Shown here one piece after another: positions 1 through 6,067 of a DNA stretch of 8,322 bases. The notes below the pieces were generated by a model, which saw only the letters and a list, made by a program, of their open reading frames with translations, made no database searches and had not been told where the DNA came from. Source of the stretch: DASUPK01 sp035456265 (GTDB taxonomy: Bacteria > Actinomycetota > Thermoleophilia > Solirubrobacterales > 70-9). The stretch covers positions 1-8,322 of the forward strand of contig DATIDP010000212.1 of assembly GCA_035456265.1 (NCBI GenBank), written 5' to 3'. Every line of letters starts with the position of its first letter. Positions within the stretch are counted from its first letter, which is position 1. The position numbers were made by a program, and so were the translations under genes.

Positions 1-1475
1 CCCTGCTCCCCCTGGAAGATGTTCCCGCCCTGCAAGCCGAAGATCCGCTCGAGGTCCGGCGGGGCCAGCACCTCGCGCTCGAGGACCGCGCCGGGGACGT
101 TGGGCGCGTAGCGGGCGAGGTGCTCGATGCAGGCGTCCGCGTAGCGGTCGCGTGCGTCACCCTCCCAGGCCTCTTCCTCCGGGGGCCCGTACTGCGTGAA
201 CATCGTCATCACCCAGCGGCCGTCGTCGGTCAGGCTCGAGTCGATCGCGGATGGCAGCTCGGCCTCGACGTAGGGCTCCGCCGCGGGCCGGCCCATCAGG
301 CAGTCCTGCCAGGCCCGCTCCAGGTAGTCGATCGAAGGGCAGAGGTTGACCCCGGTGGTGTGGAGCATCCGGTGCTGCTCCTCCGTCACGCCCTCGTACC
401 GGGGCGGCTCGGAAAGCACGATGTTCACCTTCACCGAGCCCCCACGGGTCCGGTAGCGCCGCATGTCCTCCGCGATCTCGGTGGGGAAGTTCTCGCCGCC
501 CGCAAGGTCCAGGACCGTCGTCTTCGGATGAGCACCGGAGGCGACGATGGGAGCACGGATCTCCTCGCCGCTCGCGAGGGTGACGCCCACGGCTCGCCCG
601 TCGCGAATGTCGATGGAGGCCACCTCGGCGTCGGCGCGGATCGTCGCGCCCGCGGACTCGGCCGAGCGGGCGATCGCCTGGCTGATCGCGCCCATCCCGC
701 CGATCACCTGGCCCCAGACGCCCGGCATGCCATCGAGCTCCCCGAGCGCGTGGTGAAGAAGGTTGTAGGCCGTCCCGGGCGTTCGCGGGCCGGCCCAGAC
801 GCCGACCACGCCGCTCGAGGCGATCGAGCCTTTCACCGCTTCGTGCTCGAACCAATCGTCGAGCAGGTCTCCGACCGACATCGTGAAGATCCGGACCAGG
901 TCGTGCACGTCGCGCTGGGAGAGCCCGGCAGCGCGGCCGGCCTCGCGCAGGAGCGCCGCGATGTCGAGTGGATTTCGAGAGCCCAGAGCGGGCGGCTCCC
1001 GGAGGAGCATCGGCCGCAGGAAATCCGCCGTTCGCTCGAACAGGTCCTCGAAGTCGGCGTACACCTCGCCGTCCTTGCGCGAATGACCTGCGATCGAGGA
1101 GGCGGTCTGCTGGGGCTCGTTGAAGAAGAAGATCGGCCCATCGGGCGTCATCGCCGCGTAGGCGGGGTCGAGCGGGACCGCGCGGTAGCCGAAGTCGTGC
1201 AGCCGCAGGTCGGAGACGATCTTCGGCTGGAGCATCGAGACGACGTAGGAGGCCCGCGAGACCCGGGCTCCCGGCCAGACCTCCTCGGTCACGCACGCAC
1301 CGCCGAGAATCGGCCGCCGCTCGAGCACGACCACGTCGAGCCCGGCGCGCGCCAGATACGCGGCGGCGGTGAGACCGTTGTGCCCCCCGCCCACGACGAT
1401 CGCGTCGTAGCTCGCTGGCGGAGGCCCCGGGGCGGCCGGTGCGCTGGGAGCGGGGGTGCTGGTCGCCGTCTCGAT
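1..1475 (-). CDS. Phytoene-desaturase-like FAD oxidoreductase FAD-1, 3' end cut by window edge
   Basis: Probable FAD-dependent amine-oxidase/phytoene-dehydrogenase-type oxidoreductase, cytosolic, substrate unknown. The frame is open from codon 1475-1473 to the left edge (491 codons). About residues 23-45 form a Rossmann FAD-binding motif, SYDAIVVGGGHNGL, followed by VVVLERR, whose Glu would bind the FAD ribose. GPRTPGTAY lies near residue 227, and the visible part ends at GGNIFQGEQ. All these landmarks are collinear with the paralogue at 6064-7674, so roughly the last 55 residues, including the C-terminal FAD motif, lie outside the window. The start is odd: an in-frame TAG lies at 1487-1485, and no ATG, GTG, TTG or CTG follows before the Rossmann motif. 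ATC at 1475-1473 is taken as the probable start because it lies 6 nt after a TAnnnT -10 box and matches the promoter geometry of the divergent genes. The gene lies 38 bp after the synthetase but appears to have its own promoter and operator. The family assignment is firm; the start is not. Confidence 0.85.
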   Translation of the reverse strand, partial: METATSTPAPSAPAAPGPPPASYDAIVVGGGHNGLTAAAYLARAGLDVVVLERRPILGGACVTEEVWPGARVSRASYVVSMLQPKIVSDLRLHDFGYRAVPLDPAYAAMTPDGPIFFFNEPQQTASSIAGHSRKDGEVYADFEDLFERTADFLRPMLLREPPALGSRNPLDIAALLREAGRAAGLSQRDVHDLVRIFTMSVGDLLDDWFEHEAVKGSIASSGVVGVWAGPRTPGTAYNLLHHALGELDGMPGVWGQVIGGMGAISQAIARSAESAGATIRADAEVASIDIRDGRAVGVTLASGEEIRAPIVASGAHPKTTVLDLAGGENFPTEIAEDMRRYRTRGGSVKVNIVLSEPPRYEGVTEEQHRMLHTTGVNLCPSIDYLERAWQDCLMGRPAAEPYVEAELPSAIDSSLTDDGRWVMTMFTQYGPPEEEAWEGDARDRYADACIEHLARYAPNVPGAVLEREVLAPPDLERIFGLQGGNIFQGEQ

Positions 1476-1481
1476 GGCGGC

Positions 1482-1511
1482 ACCCTAGCAGGTCGTTGAC
1501 CTTGTAGTCAA
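1482..1511 (-). promoter_or_regulatory. Predicted promoter of FAD-1, leaderless type
   Basis: On the minus strand a -35 box TTGACT (1511-1506) is followed after 18 nt by TAGGGT (1487-1482), which fits the actinobacterial TAnnnT -10 pattern. Only six bases separate the -10 box from the predicted ATC start at 1475, so transcription would begin at or next to the start codon. The -35 box lies inside the palindrome at 1495-1512, implying repression when that site is occupied. AGGG at 1486-1483 could alternatively act as a Shine-Dalgarno sequence with 7-nt spacing if transcription begins further upstream, for example by read-through from the synthetase gene. Confidence 0.5.
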
Positions 1512-1512
1512 C
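1495..1512. promoter_or_regulatory. Palindromic operator, copy 1 (TetR-type)
   Basis: The minus strand reads GTTGACTACAAGGTCAAC, with perfect 6-bp outer arms (GTTGAC/GTCAAC). It begins one base past the stop codon of the synthetase (1516-1514) and covers the -35 box of FAD-1. It matches the copy at 4851-4868 at 15 of 18 positions, including the asymmetric centre ACAA in the same orientation relative to FAD-1 as copy 2 has to the Rieske gene. Length and symmetry are typical of TetR-family operators. Assignment to the TetR protein encoded at 7718 is inferred from proximity. Confidence 0.7.
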
Positions 1513-1513
1513 T

Positions 1514-3625
1514 TCACAAACATCGGGCGAGGGCGTCCACCGCCACACATCCCCGTCGGTGCACGACGACGGGGTTGAGCTCGATCAGGGCGAGATCCCC
1601 GTCGAGCAGCAGCTCCCCGAGCCGGGCGGCCAGCTCGGCCGCCGCCTCCAGGTCGAGCGCCTCACCGCCCCTCCCGCCGGTGAGCAGCTCCGCGCCGCGC
1701 AGCGAGCGCATCCGCCCGGCGACTAGCGCCGCATCCGCCGGCAGGGGGATAACCGCCGCGTCCCGGAGGGCTTCGGTCCAGATGCCGCCGAGCGCGACGG
1801 TGAGAACCGGCACGACGGCGTCAGTCCGCGCCGAGATCAGCAGCTCGACGCCCGGCTCCGCCATCCGCTCGACCAGGAGGCTCGCGCCGTCCGCCTCCGG
1901 AAGGGCGATCAGACGATCGCGCGCCCGCCGCAGGTCGTGCTCGCCGGAAATGCCCAGCGCGAGGGCCCCGGCCTCGCTCTTGTGGCGCACGGCCGGGCCG
2001 GAGAGCTTCAGGGCCACCGGCCAGCCCAGCTCTCTCGCGGCGGCGACGCACCCGCCCTCGTCCCCGGAATCGAGCTCGATGCCCTCCGGGACCGGAAGGC
2101 CGCCGTCGCGAAGCAGGCGCTTCGCCGCCGCCTCGCCCAGCCAACCGCCGGCGCTGCCGTTCGAGCCGGCGCGAGCTCCGGAGGCGGCGCCCGCGATCGC
2201 CCGCAGCCGCGCCGGGTCACCCGGCGGGCTCTGCAGCGCGCGCACGCAGGCCAGCGCGGTGGGGAGGCCGGCGACCGCCGGGATCCCGCGGGCGGCGAGC
2301 TCCCGCGCCGCGGCATCGTCCAGGAGGTCGGGCAGCGTCGAGGCGATCAGCGCGGCCGCATCGCAGCGCTCCGCGCCATCGGCGAGACCCGTCCGGACCG
2401 CGCGCCACTGATCCTCGTGCTCGGGGCGCAGTCCGGCAGGGTGGTCGTAGAGCAGGAGCAGCTGGTCGACCGACACATCCCCGCCGACGGCCTCGACGAT
2501 CGATGCGAGCAGCTCGCTCTCGCCCCAGATCAGCGAGGTGTAGTCGAGCGGGTTGCCGGGTGTCGCGGCGTCCGGGAGGAGCTCGTCGAGCTTGCGCCGG
2601 GTCGCCTCCGCCAGGGGCGGCAGCTCGATTCCCCCTGACTCGGCGAGGTCGGCGGCGATGCCGGAGTCCCCGCCGGAGCAGGTGAGCACGGCGAGGCCGG
2701 ACGAGCGGCCCGGAGCGGGCCGGGCCCGCGGCTCGGCGAGGACGCGCGCCACTTCCAGGAGCTCGTGGGGGTCGGACACCCAGGCGGCCCCGGCCTCCTC
2801 CACCAGGGCGCGGAAGGCCCGTTGGTCGCCCGCGATCGCGCCCGTGTGCGCAGCCGCCGCCCGGGCGCCGGCGCACGAGGTGCCCACCTTCAGGACCGCC
2901 ACGCCCACCCCGCGCTCCGCGCAGAGCGCGAGCGACTCCGCCAGCCTGGCACCGTCGCCGTCCTCCTCCAGGAAGAGCGCGACGGAGCGCACTCCTTCCC
3001 GGATCACGACGGCGGCGAGCCAGTCAGCGGCGTCGAGCACCGTCTGGTTGCCCGCTGAGACGATCGTGTGGAAGTCGAGCCCACGGCGGGAGCCGATCGC
3101 GTTGACCGCGAGGTTCCCGCTCTGGGTGATCATCGCGACCGGGCCCGGCCGGAGCTCCGGCACCGAGTCGCCCCAGAGCGGCGCCCGGGCCGTCACCGAG
3201 ATCACCCCGTTGCCGTTCGGCCCGCAGATCGGGATCCCGGTCCGCGCCGCGGCGTCGGCGAGTTCGCGCTCGAGCGGCGCTCCGCCGGGAGCTTCGCCGA
3301 ATCCCGCGGAGAAGACGACGGCGCCGCGGCAACCGCGCTCCCCCGCCTCGAGGAGCGAGCCGGGGACCTTGGCGGCGGGAATCGCGAAGACGACCGCGTC
3401 CACCGGCTCGGGCAGCTCCGCCGGTGAGGACACGCAGTCGCGGCCGTGAACTCTCGTCCTCGTCGGGTGGACGCCCCAGACAAGGCCGGGGAATCCGGCT
3501 CTCTCGAGGTTCCGCAGGACCGTGTCGCCGTACGAGCCGGGCCGGTCGGTCGCGCCGACCACCGCCACCGAGCGCGGCTCCAGCAGCGGGGCCGGATTGG
3601 GCCGGTGCGGGCCTTCCTCGGGCAC
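1514..3625 (-). CDS. ADP-forming acyl-CoA synthetase, fused alpha-beta
   Basis: Predicted cytosolic acid:CoA ligase (ADP-forming) of the acetyl-CoA synthetase/Pat-like NDP-forming superfamily: acid + CoA + ATP = acyl-CoA + ADP + Pi, by way of phosphohistidine. The 703-residue product has a CoA-binding Rossmann domain at about 12-110 (SVAVVGATDRPGSYG). A CoA-ligase domain at about 160-290 carries the AAAHTGAIAG loop; H260 is the expected phosphorylated His. A second flavodoxin-like part spans about 310-465, followed by an Ala/Gly/Ser-rich linker near 478-494. The C-terminal ATP-grasp half at about 495-703 has RHKSEAGALALGI (H548) and IELNPVVV (681-688). No acetyltransferase domain is fused. 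The GTG start at 3625-3623 shares one base with the TAG of the upstream dehydrogenase (taGTG), so the two are probably translationally coupled. The frame stays open to 3802, but that extension lies inside the dehydrogenase gene and resembles no family N-terminus. Acid substrate unknown. Confidence 0.9.
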   Translation of the reverse strand: MPEEGPHRPNPAPLLEPRSVAVVGATDRPGSYGDTVLRNLERAGFPGLVWGVHPTRTRVHGRDCVSSPAELPEPVDAVVFAIPAAKVPGSLLEAGERGCRGAVVFSAGFGEAPGGAPLERELADAAARTGIPICGPNGNGVISVTARAPLWGDSVPELRPGPVAMITQSGNLAVNAIGSRRGLDFHTIVSAGNQTVLDAADWLAAVVIREGVRSVALFLEEDGDGARLAESLALCAERGVGVAVLKVGTSCAGARAAAAHTGAIAGDQRAFRALVEEAGAAWVSDPHELLEVARVLAEPRARPAPGRSSGLAVLTCSGGDSGIAADLAESGGIELPPLAEATRRKLDELLPDAATPGNPLDYTSLIWGESELLASIVEAVGGDVSVDQLLLLYDHPAGLRPEHEDQWRAVRTGLADGAERCDAAALIASTLPDLLDDAAARELAARGIPAVAGLPTALACVRALQSPPGDPARLRAIAGAASGARAGSNGSAGGWLGEAAAKRLLRDGGLPVPEGIELDSGDEGGCVAAARELGWPVALKLSGPAVRHKSEAGALALGISGEHDLRRARDRLIALPEADGASLLVERMAEPGVELLISARTDAVVPVLTVALGGIWTEALRDAAVIPLPADAALVAGRMRSLRGAELLTGGRGGEALDLEAAAELAARLGELLLDGDLALIELNPVVVHRRGCVAVDALARCL

Positions 3626-4830
3626 TAGTGGAGGATGCGCTCCACTCCCCGCCGCTCGAGGCCCCGGGCGATGATCAACCGCTGGATCTCGCTGGTCCCC
3701 TCCCAGATCCGATCGACGCGAAGCTCGCGCAGGAATCGCTCGGCCACGTTCGAGCGCACGTATCCGCGCCCGCCGAACGCCTGGACGCAGCGGTCGGCGC
3801 ACCTCCAGGCCGCCTCGCTGACGAAGAGCTTCGCCATTGAGGCCTTGTGGTGGGCGAGCTTGGGATCGGCGCCGGCGTCGATCATCGCAGCGACCTGCAG
3901 CGCGAGCAGGCGGCCGGCGGCGGCGTCGGCCGCCGAGTCAGCCAGCGGGAAGGAGACGCCCTGATAGTCGTAGATACGCTCGCCCCCCTGCTCGCGGGAG
4001 GTGGCCCAGTCCACCGTTTCCTCCAGCAGCCTCCACATCGCGCCGACCCCGCGCGCGGCGATTCCCAGACGCTCCTCGCTGAACCAGGACCGCTGCAGCT
4101 TGTCGCCGCCTCCGATCTCCCCGATGTGCTCGTCAGGCCCGACCTCGACGTTCGTGAACCGGATCGTCGGGTGGCGGTCGGGGTAGCTGTGCGTGAAGTC
4201 GGGGTCGTCGACGATCTCCACCCCCGGGCTCTCGCTGTCGACGACGAACAGCGTCGGTAGCCGATCTGCACCGTCGACGACGTTCGCCATCACCACGAGC
4301 ACCGTCGCGATGTCGCCGGAGGTGACGAACCATTTCTCCGCGTTGATCACGAAGCCGCCGTCGCTCCGCTCCGCGGTCGCCTCGATCCGCGAGGGATCCG
4401 AGCCGGCCCCGCGCTCCGTCACGGCATAGGCGTCCTTCGCCTCGCCGCGCAGCGCGGGCCTCAGGTAGCGATCGACCTGCGCCTCGCTCGCGTGCTCCCA
4501 GACGTTGTAGGCGTTCGGGATGTGCCAGCTGATCGCGTTGGTGCTGCGCCCGTACTGCTCCTCGACCAGCACCCACTCGGTCCGCGTCCAGCCCTGGCCC
4601 CCCGCCTCGGGGCTGTGCAGGCCGCCGGCGAGCCCGGCCTGGATCGACTCCGCCTTCACCCTCGCGATGGTCTCCTCGGGCAGCCGGCCGCCGCGCGCCT
4701 CGGCCTCCTCCTCGAGCGGCATGAGGACCTCCTCGACGAAGGCCCGGGCGCGTGCCTGAATCTCGGTGGCGCGCTCGTCCAGGCCCGGAATCGGGTTCGA
4801 GAGATCGCCGACTGGCACCGTGGCCGGCAT
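3625..4830 (-). CDS. Acyl-CoA dehydrogenase
   Basis: FAD flavoenzyme predicted to oxidise an acyl-CoA to the 2,3-enoyl-CoA, normally passing electrons to electron-transfer flavoprotein. The 401-residue product has family-typical length and order: an N-terminal helical region, AYAVTERGAGSDP (135-147) at the flavin/substrate site, and NAEKWFVTSG (163-172). These are followed by a middle beta domain and a C-terminal helical bundle with QAFGGRGY (350-357) and RIWEGTSEIQ. E377 sits where the catalytic base lies in medium-chain-type enzymes, so the protein looks active. The usual RxQFG motif reads REQGG here. The start is set at ATG 4830-4828. The frame extends to a GTG at 4851, but that codon lies inside the operator and upstream of the predicted transcription start. 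It is first in the leftward operon and overlaps the synthetase start by one base, which suggests that the ligase product or a relative is its substrate. Chain length and substrate cannot be read from sequence. Confidence 0.93.
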   Translation of the reverse strand: MPATVPVGDLSNPIPGLDERATEIQARARAFVEEVLMPLEEEAEARGGRLPEETIARVKAESIQAGLAGGLHSPEAGGQGWTRTEWVLVEEQYGRSTNAISWHIPNAYNVWEHASEAQVDRYLRPALRGEAKDAYAVTERGAGSDPSRIEATAERSDGGFVINAEKWFVTSGDIATVLVVMANVVDGADRLPTLFVVDSESPGVEIVDDPDFTHSYPDRHPTIRFTNVEVGPDEHIGEIGGGDKLQRSWFSEERLGIAARGVGAMWRLLEETVDWATSREQGGERIYDYQGVSFPLADSAADAAAGRLLALQVAAMIDAGADPKLAHHKASMAKLFVSEAAWRCADRCVQAFGGRGYVRSNVAERFLRELRVDRIWEGTSEIQRLIIARGLERRGVERILH

Positions 4831-4838
4831 CGCGGGGA

Positions 4839-4867
4839 ACGCTAATAGCACTTGACTACAAAGTCAA
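4839..4867 (-). promoter_or_regulatory. Leftward promoter of the dehydrogenase-synthetase operon
   Basis: On the minus strand, TTGACT (4867-4862) is followed after 17 nt by TAGCGT (4844-4839), a TAnnnT -10 box. Eight bases separate it from ATG at 4830, giving a predicted transcript with essentially no 5' leader. The -35 box lies within the palindrome 4851-4868, which it shares with the rightward promoter. No Shine-Dalgarno sequence can fit in an 8-nt gap, which supports leaderless translation. Confidence 0.6.
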
Positions 4868-4868
4868 G
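4851..4868. promoter_or_regulatory. Palindromic operator, copy 2, between divergent promoters
   Basis: CTTGACTACAAAGTCAAG has two perfect 7-bp arms (CTTGACT/AGTCAAG) around ACAA. It contains the -35 boxes of both divergent promoters, so a single bound repressor dimer or dimer pair could silence both arms. Its centre (4859.5) is 29.5 bp from the A of each ATG, at 4830 and 4889. It is the better-preserved partner of the copy at 1495-1512. Binding by the TetR protein encoded at 7718 is inferred. Confidence 0.78.
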
Positions 4869-4880
4869 ACTGCCTACGAT
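4852..4880 (+). promoter_or_regulatory. Rightward promoter of the Rieske-FAD-2 operon
   Basis: TTGACT (4852-4857), 17-nt spacer, TACGAT (4875-4880). The -35 box matches consensus at five of six positions and the -10 box at four of six. ATG follows after eight bases at 4889, predicting a leaderless transcript. This is the strongest promoter match in the window, and it is overlapped by the operator at 4851-4868. Confidence 0.7.
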
Positions 4881-4888
4881 GCCCGGCG

Positions 4889-6067
4889 ATGACCCCCGCC
4901 TTGCCGCTCGACTCCTCTCAGGTCTCGGAGACGCTGCGGCCGCTGGAACGGGCGACGATGCTCCCGCCCGCCGCCTTCACCGACCCGGCGGTCCTGGACT
5001 GGGAGCTGGAGGAGATCTTCGCCGGGGGCTGGATCTGCGTCGGGCACGTCTCGCAGGTGAGCGAGCCGGGTCGCTTCCTGATGCGCGAGATCGGCCGCGA
5101 CAGCGTCGTCGTGATCGGCGGCGAGGACGGCCGGCCGCGGGCGTTCCACAACGTCTGCCGCCACCGCGGCGCCAGGCTGGTCACCGAGGGGGAGGGGAGC
5201 GTCAAGCGGCGCCTGCGCTGCCCGTACCACGCCTGGTCCTACGACCTCGACGGGTCCCTGCGCGCCTCCCCGCACATGGACGGCGTCGAGGACTTCGACC
5301 CCTCCTGCAACGGTCTGGTCCCGGTGCGCCTGTCGACCATCGGCGGCCTGCTGTTGATCGACCTGAGTGGCGACGCGCCCGATCCCGCCGAGCACATCGG
5401 CGACCTCCTCGAGCAGCTAGAGCGCTATCGGACTGCCGAGCTGCGCAGCGCCGGCAAGGTCGACTACGTCGTCGCCGCGAACTGGAAGGGAATCGTCGAG
5501 AACTACAACGAGTGTCTCCACTGCCCCGGTGTCCATCCCGAGCTCAACGCGCTCAGCAACTACATGAGCGGCGAGCAGATGGAGGGTGACGGGGCCTGGT
5601 GCGGCGGGTCGATGACGTTGACCGGCGAGGGGGCCGCGACGATGGGGAGCGGCGGTGGTCATGCGACGGACAGACCGCCGATCGAGGGGCTCTCGGAGGA
5701 GGAGTTGCGCTCGATCGTCTACGTGGCCCTCTTCCCGAACGCCCTGGTCTCGTTCCATCCCGACTACGTGATGCTGCACACGCTGTGTCCCAGAGCGGCG
5801 GACCGCACCGACGTCGTCTGCGAGTTCTTCTTCGAGCCAGCCACCATGGCGGCCCCTGACTTCGATCCCTCGGATGCGATCGGCTTCTGGGACATGACCA
5901 ACCGCCAGGACTGGCACGTCTGCGAGCTCGCGCAGAAGGGCGCGGGCTCGAGGGGCTACACGGCGGGTCGCTACTCGCTCGAGGAGACCGACACCCACGC
6001 GTTCGATCGGATGGTCGCCGAGCGCTACATGGAGGCGCTTCGCGACCGCGAGGCGGTCTCGGCGTGA
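4889..6067 (+). CDS. Rieske non-haem iron oxygenase, alpha subunit
   Basis: Terminal oxygenase that should use O2 and reductase-supplied electrons for hydroxylation or oxidative cleavage; cytosolic. In the 392-residue product, C90, H92, C111 and H114 (CRHRG...CPYHAWSYDLDG) form the Rieske [2Fe-2S] site. NWKGIVENYNECLHCPGVHP (198-217) supplies the mononuclear-iron ligands H211 and H216, with D341 in NRQDWHVCELAQKG as the likely third. The bridging residue three before H211 is Glu (E208), where classical aromatic dioxygenases have Asp. Glu there is known in the carnitine monooxygenase CntA, and the overall pattern also resembles glycine-betaine (GbcA-like) enzymes. The ATG at 4889 lies 8 nt after a -10 box. 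TGA overlaps the next gene by four bases (GTGA). No beta subunit, ferredoxin or reductase gene is in the window, so the reductase is encoded elsewhere. An automatic 'aromatic ring-hydroxylating dioxygenase' label would overstate what is known about its substrate. Confidence 0.93.
   Translation: MTPALPLDSSQVSETLRPLERATMLPPAAFTDPAVLDWELEEIFAGGWICVGHVSQVSEPGRFLMREIGRDSVVVIGGEDGRPRAFHNVCRHRGARLVTEGEGSVKRRLRCPYHAWSYDLDGSLRASPHMDGVEDFDPSCNGLVPVRLSTIGGLLLIDLSGDAPDPAEHIGDLLEQLERYRTAELRSAGKVDYVVAANWKGIVENYNECLHCPGVHPELNALSNYMSGEQMEGDGAWCGGSMTLTGEGAATMGSGGGHATDRPPIEGLSEEELRSIVYVALFPNALVSFHPDYVMLHTLCPRAADRTDVVCEFFFEPATMAAPDFDPSDAIGFWDMTNRQDWHVCELAQKGAGSRGYTAGRYSLEETDTHAFDRMVAERYMEALRDREAVSA

Noticed and set aside
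1481..1483. GTG as the start of FAD-1
   Set aside because: It is in a different frame from the FAD domain and overlaps the proposed -10 box; it would work only with an indel between it and the Rossmann motif.
120..1499. 459-codon plus-strand open frame opposite FAD-1
   Set aside because: Antisense shadow of a GC-rich gene; low-complexity Arg/Gly/Asp/Val composition and no family resemblance.
157..1548. 463-codon minus-strand open frame across FAD-1
   Set aside because: Arg/Ala/Gly-rich shadow without recognisable motifs; another minus frame of the same DNA gives a clear FAD oxidoreductase with Rossmann and GGNIFQGE motifs.
1575..2411. 278-codon plus-strand open frame opposite the acyl-CoA synthetase
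   Set aside because: Ser/Ala/Arg-rich translation lacking motifs; the opposite strand encodes an ATP-grasp domain.
3625..3802. 59-codon N-terminal extension of the acyl-CoA synthetase
   Set aside because: It lies wholly inside the dehydrogenase coding region and reads as Arg-rich shadow sequence; GTG 3625 next to the dehydrogenase stop gives the normal family N-terminus.
4831..4851. 7-codon extension of the acyl-CoA dehydrogenase to GTG 4851
   Set aside because: It would start inside the operator and upstream of the predicted transcription start; ATG 4830 fits the symmetric promoter layout.
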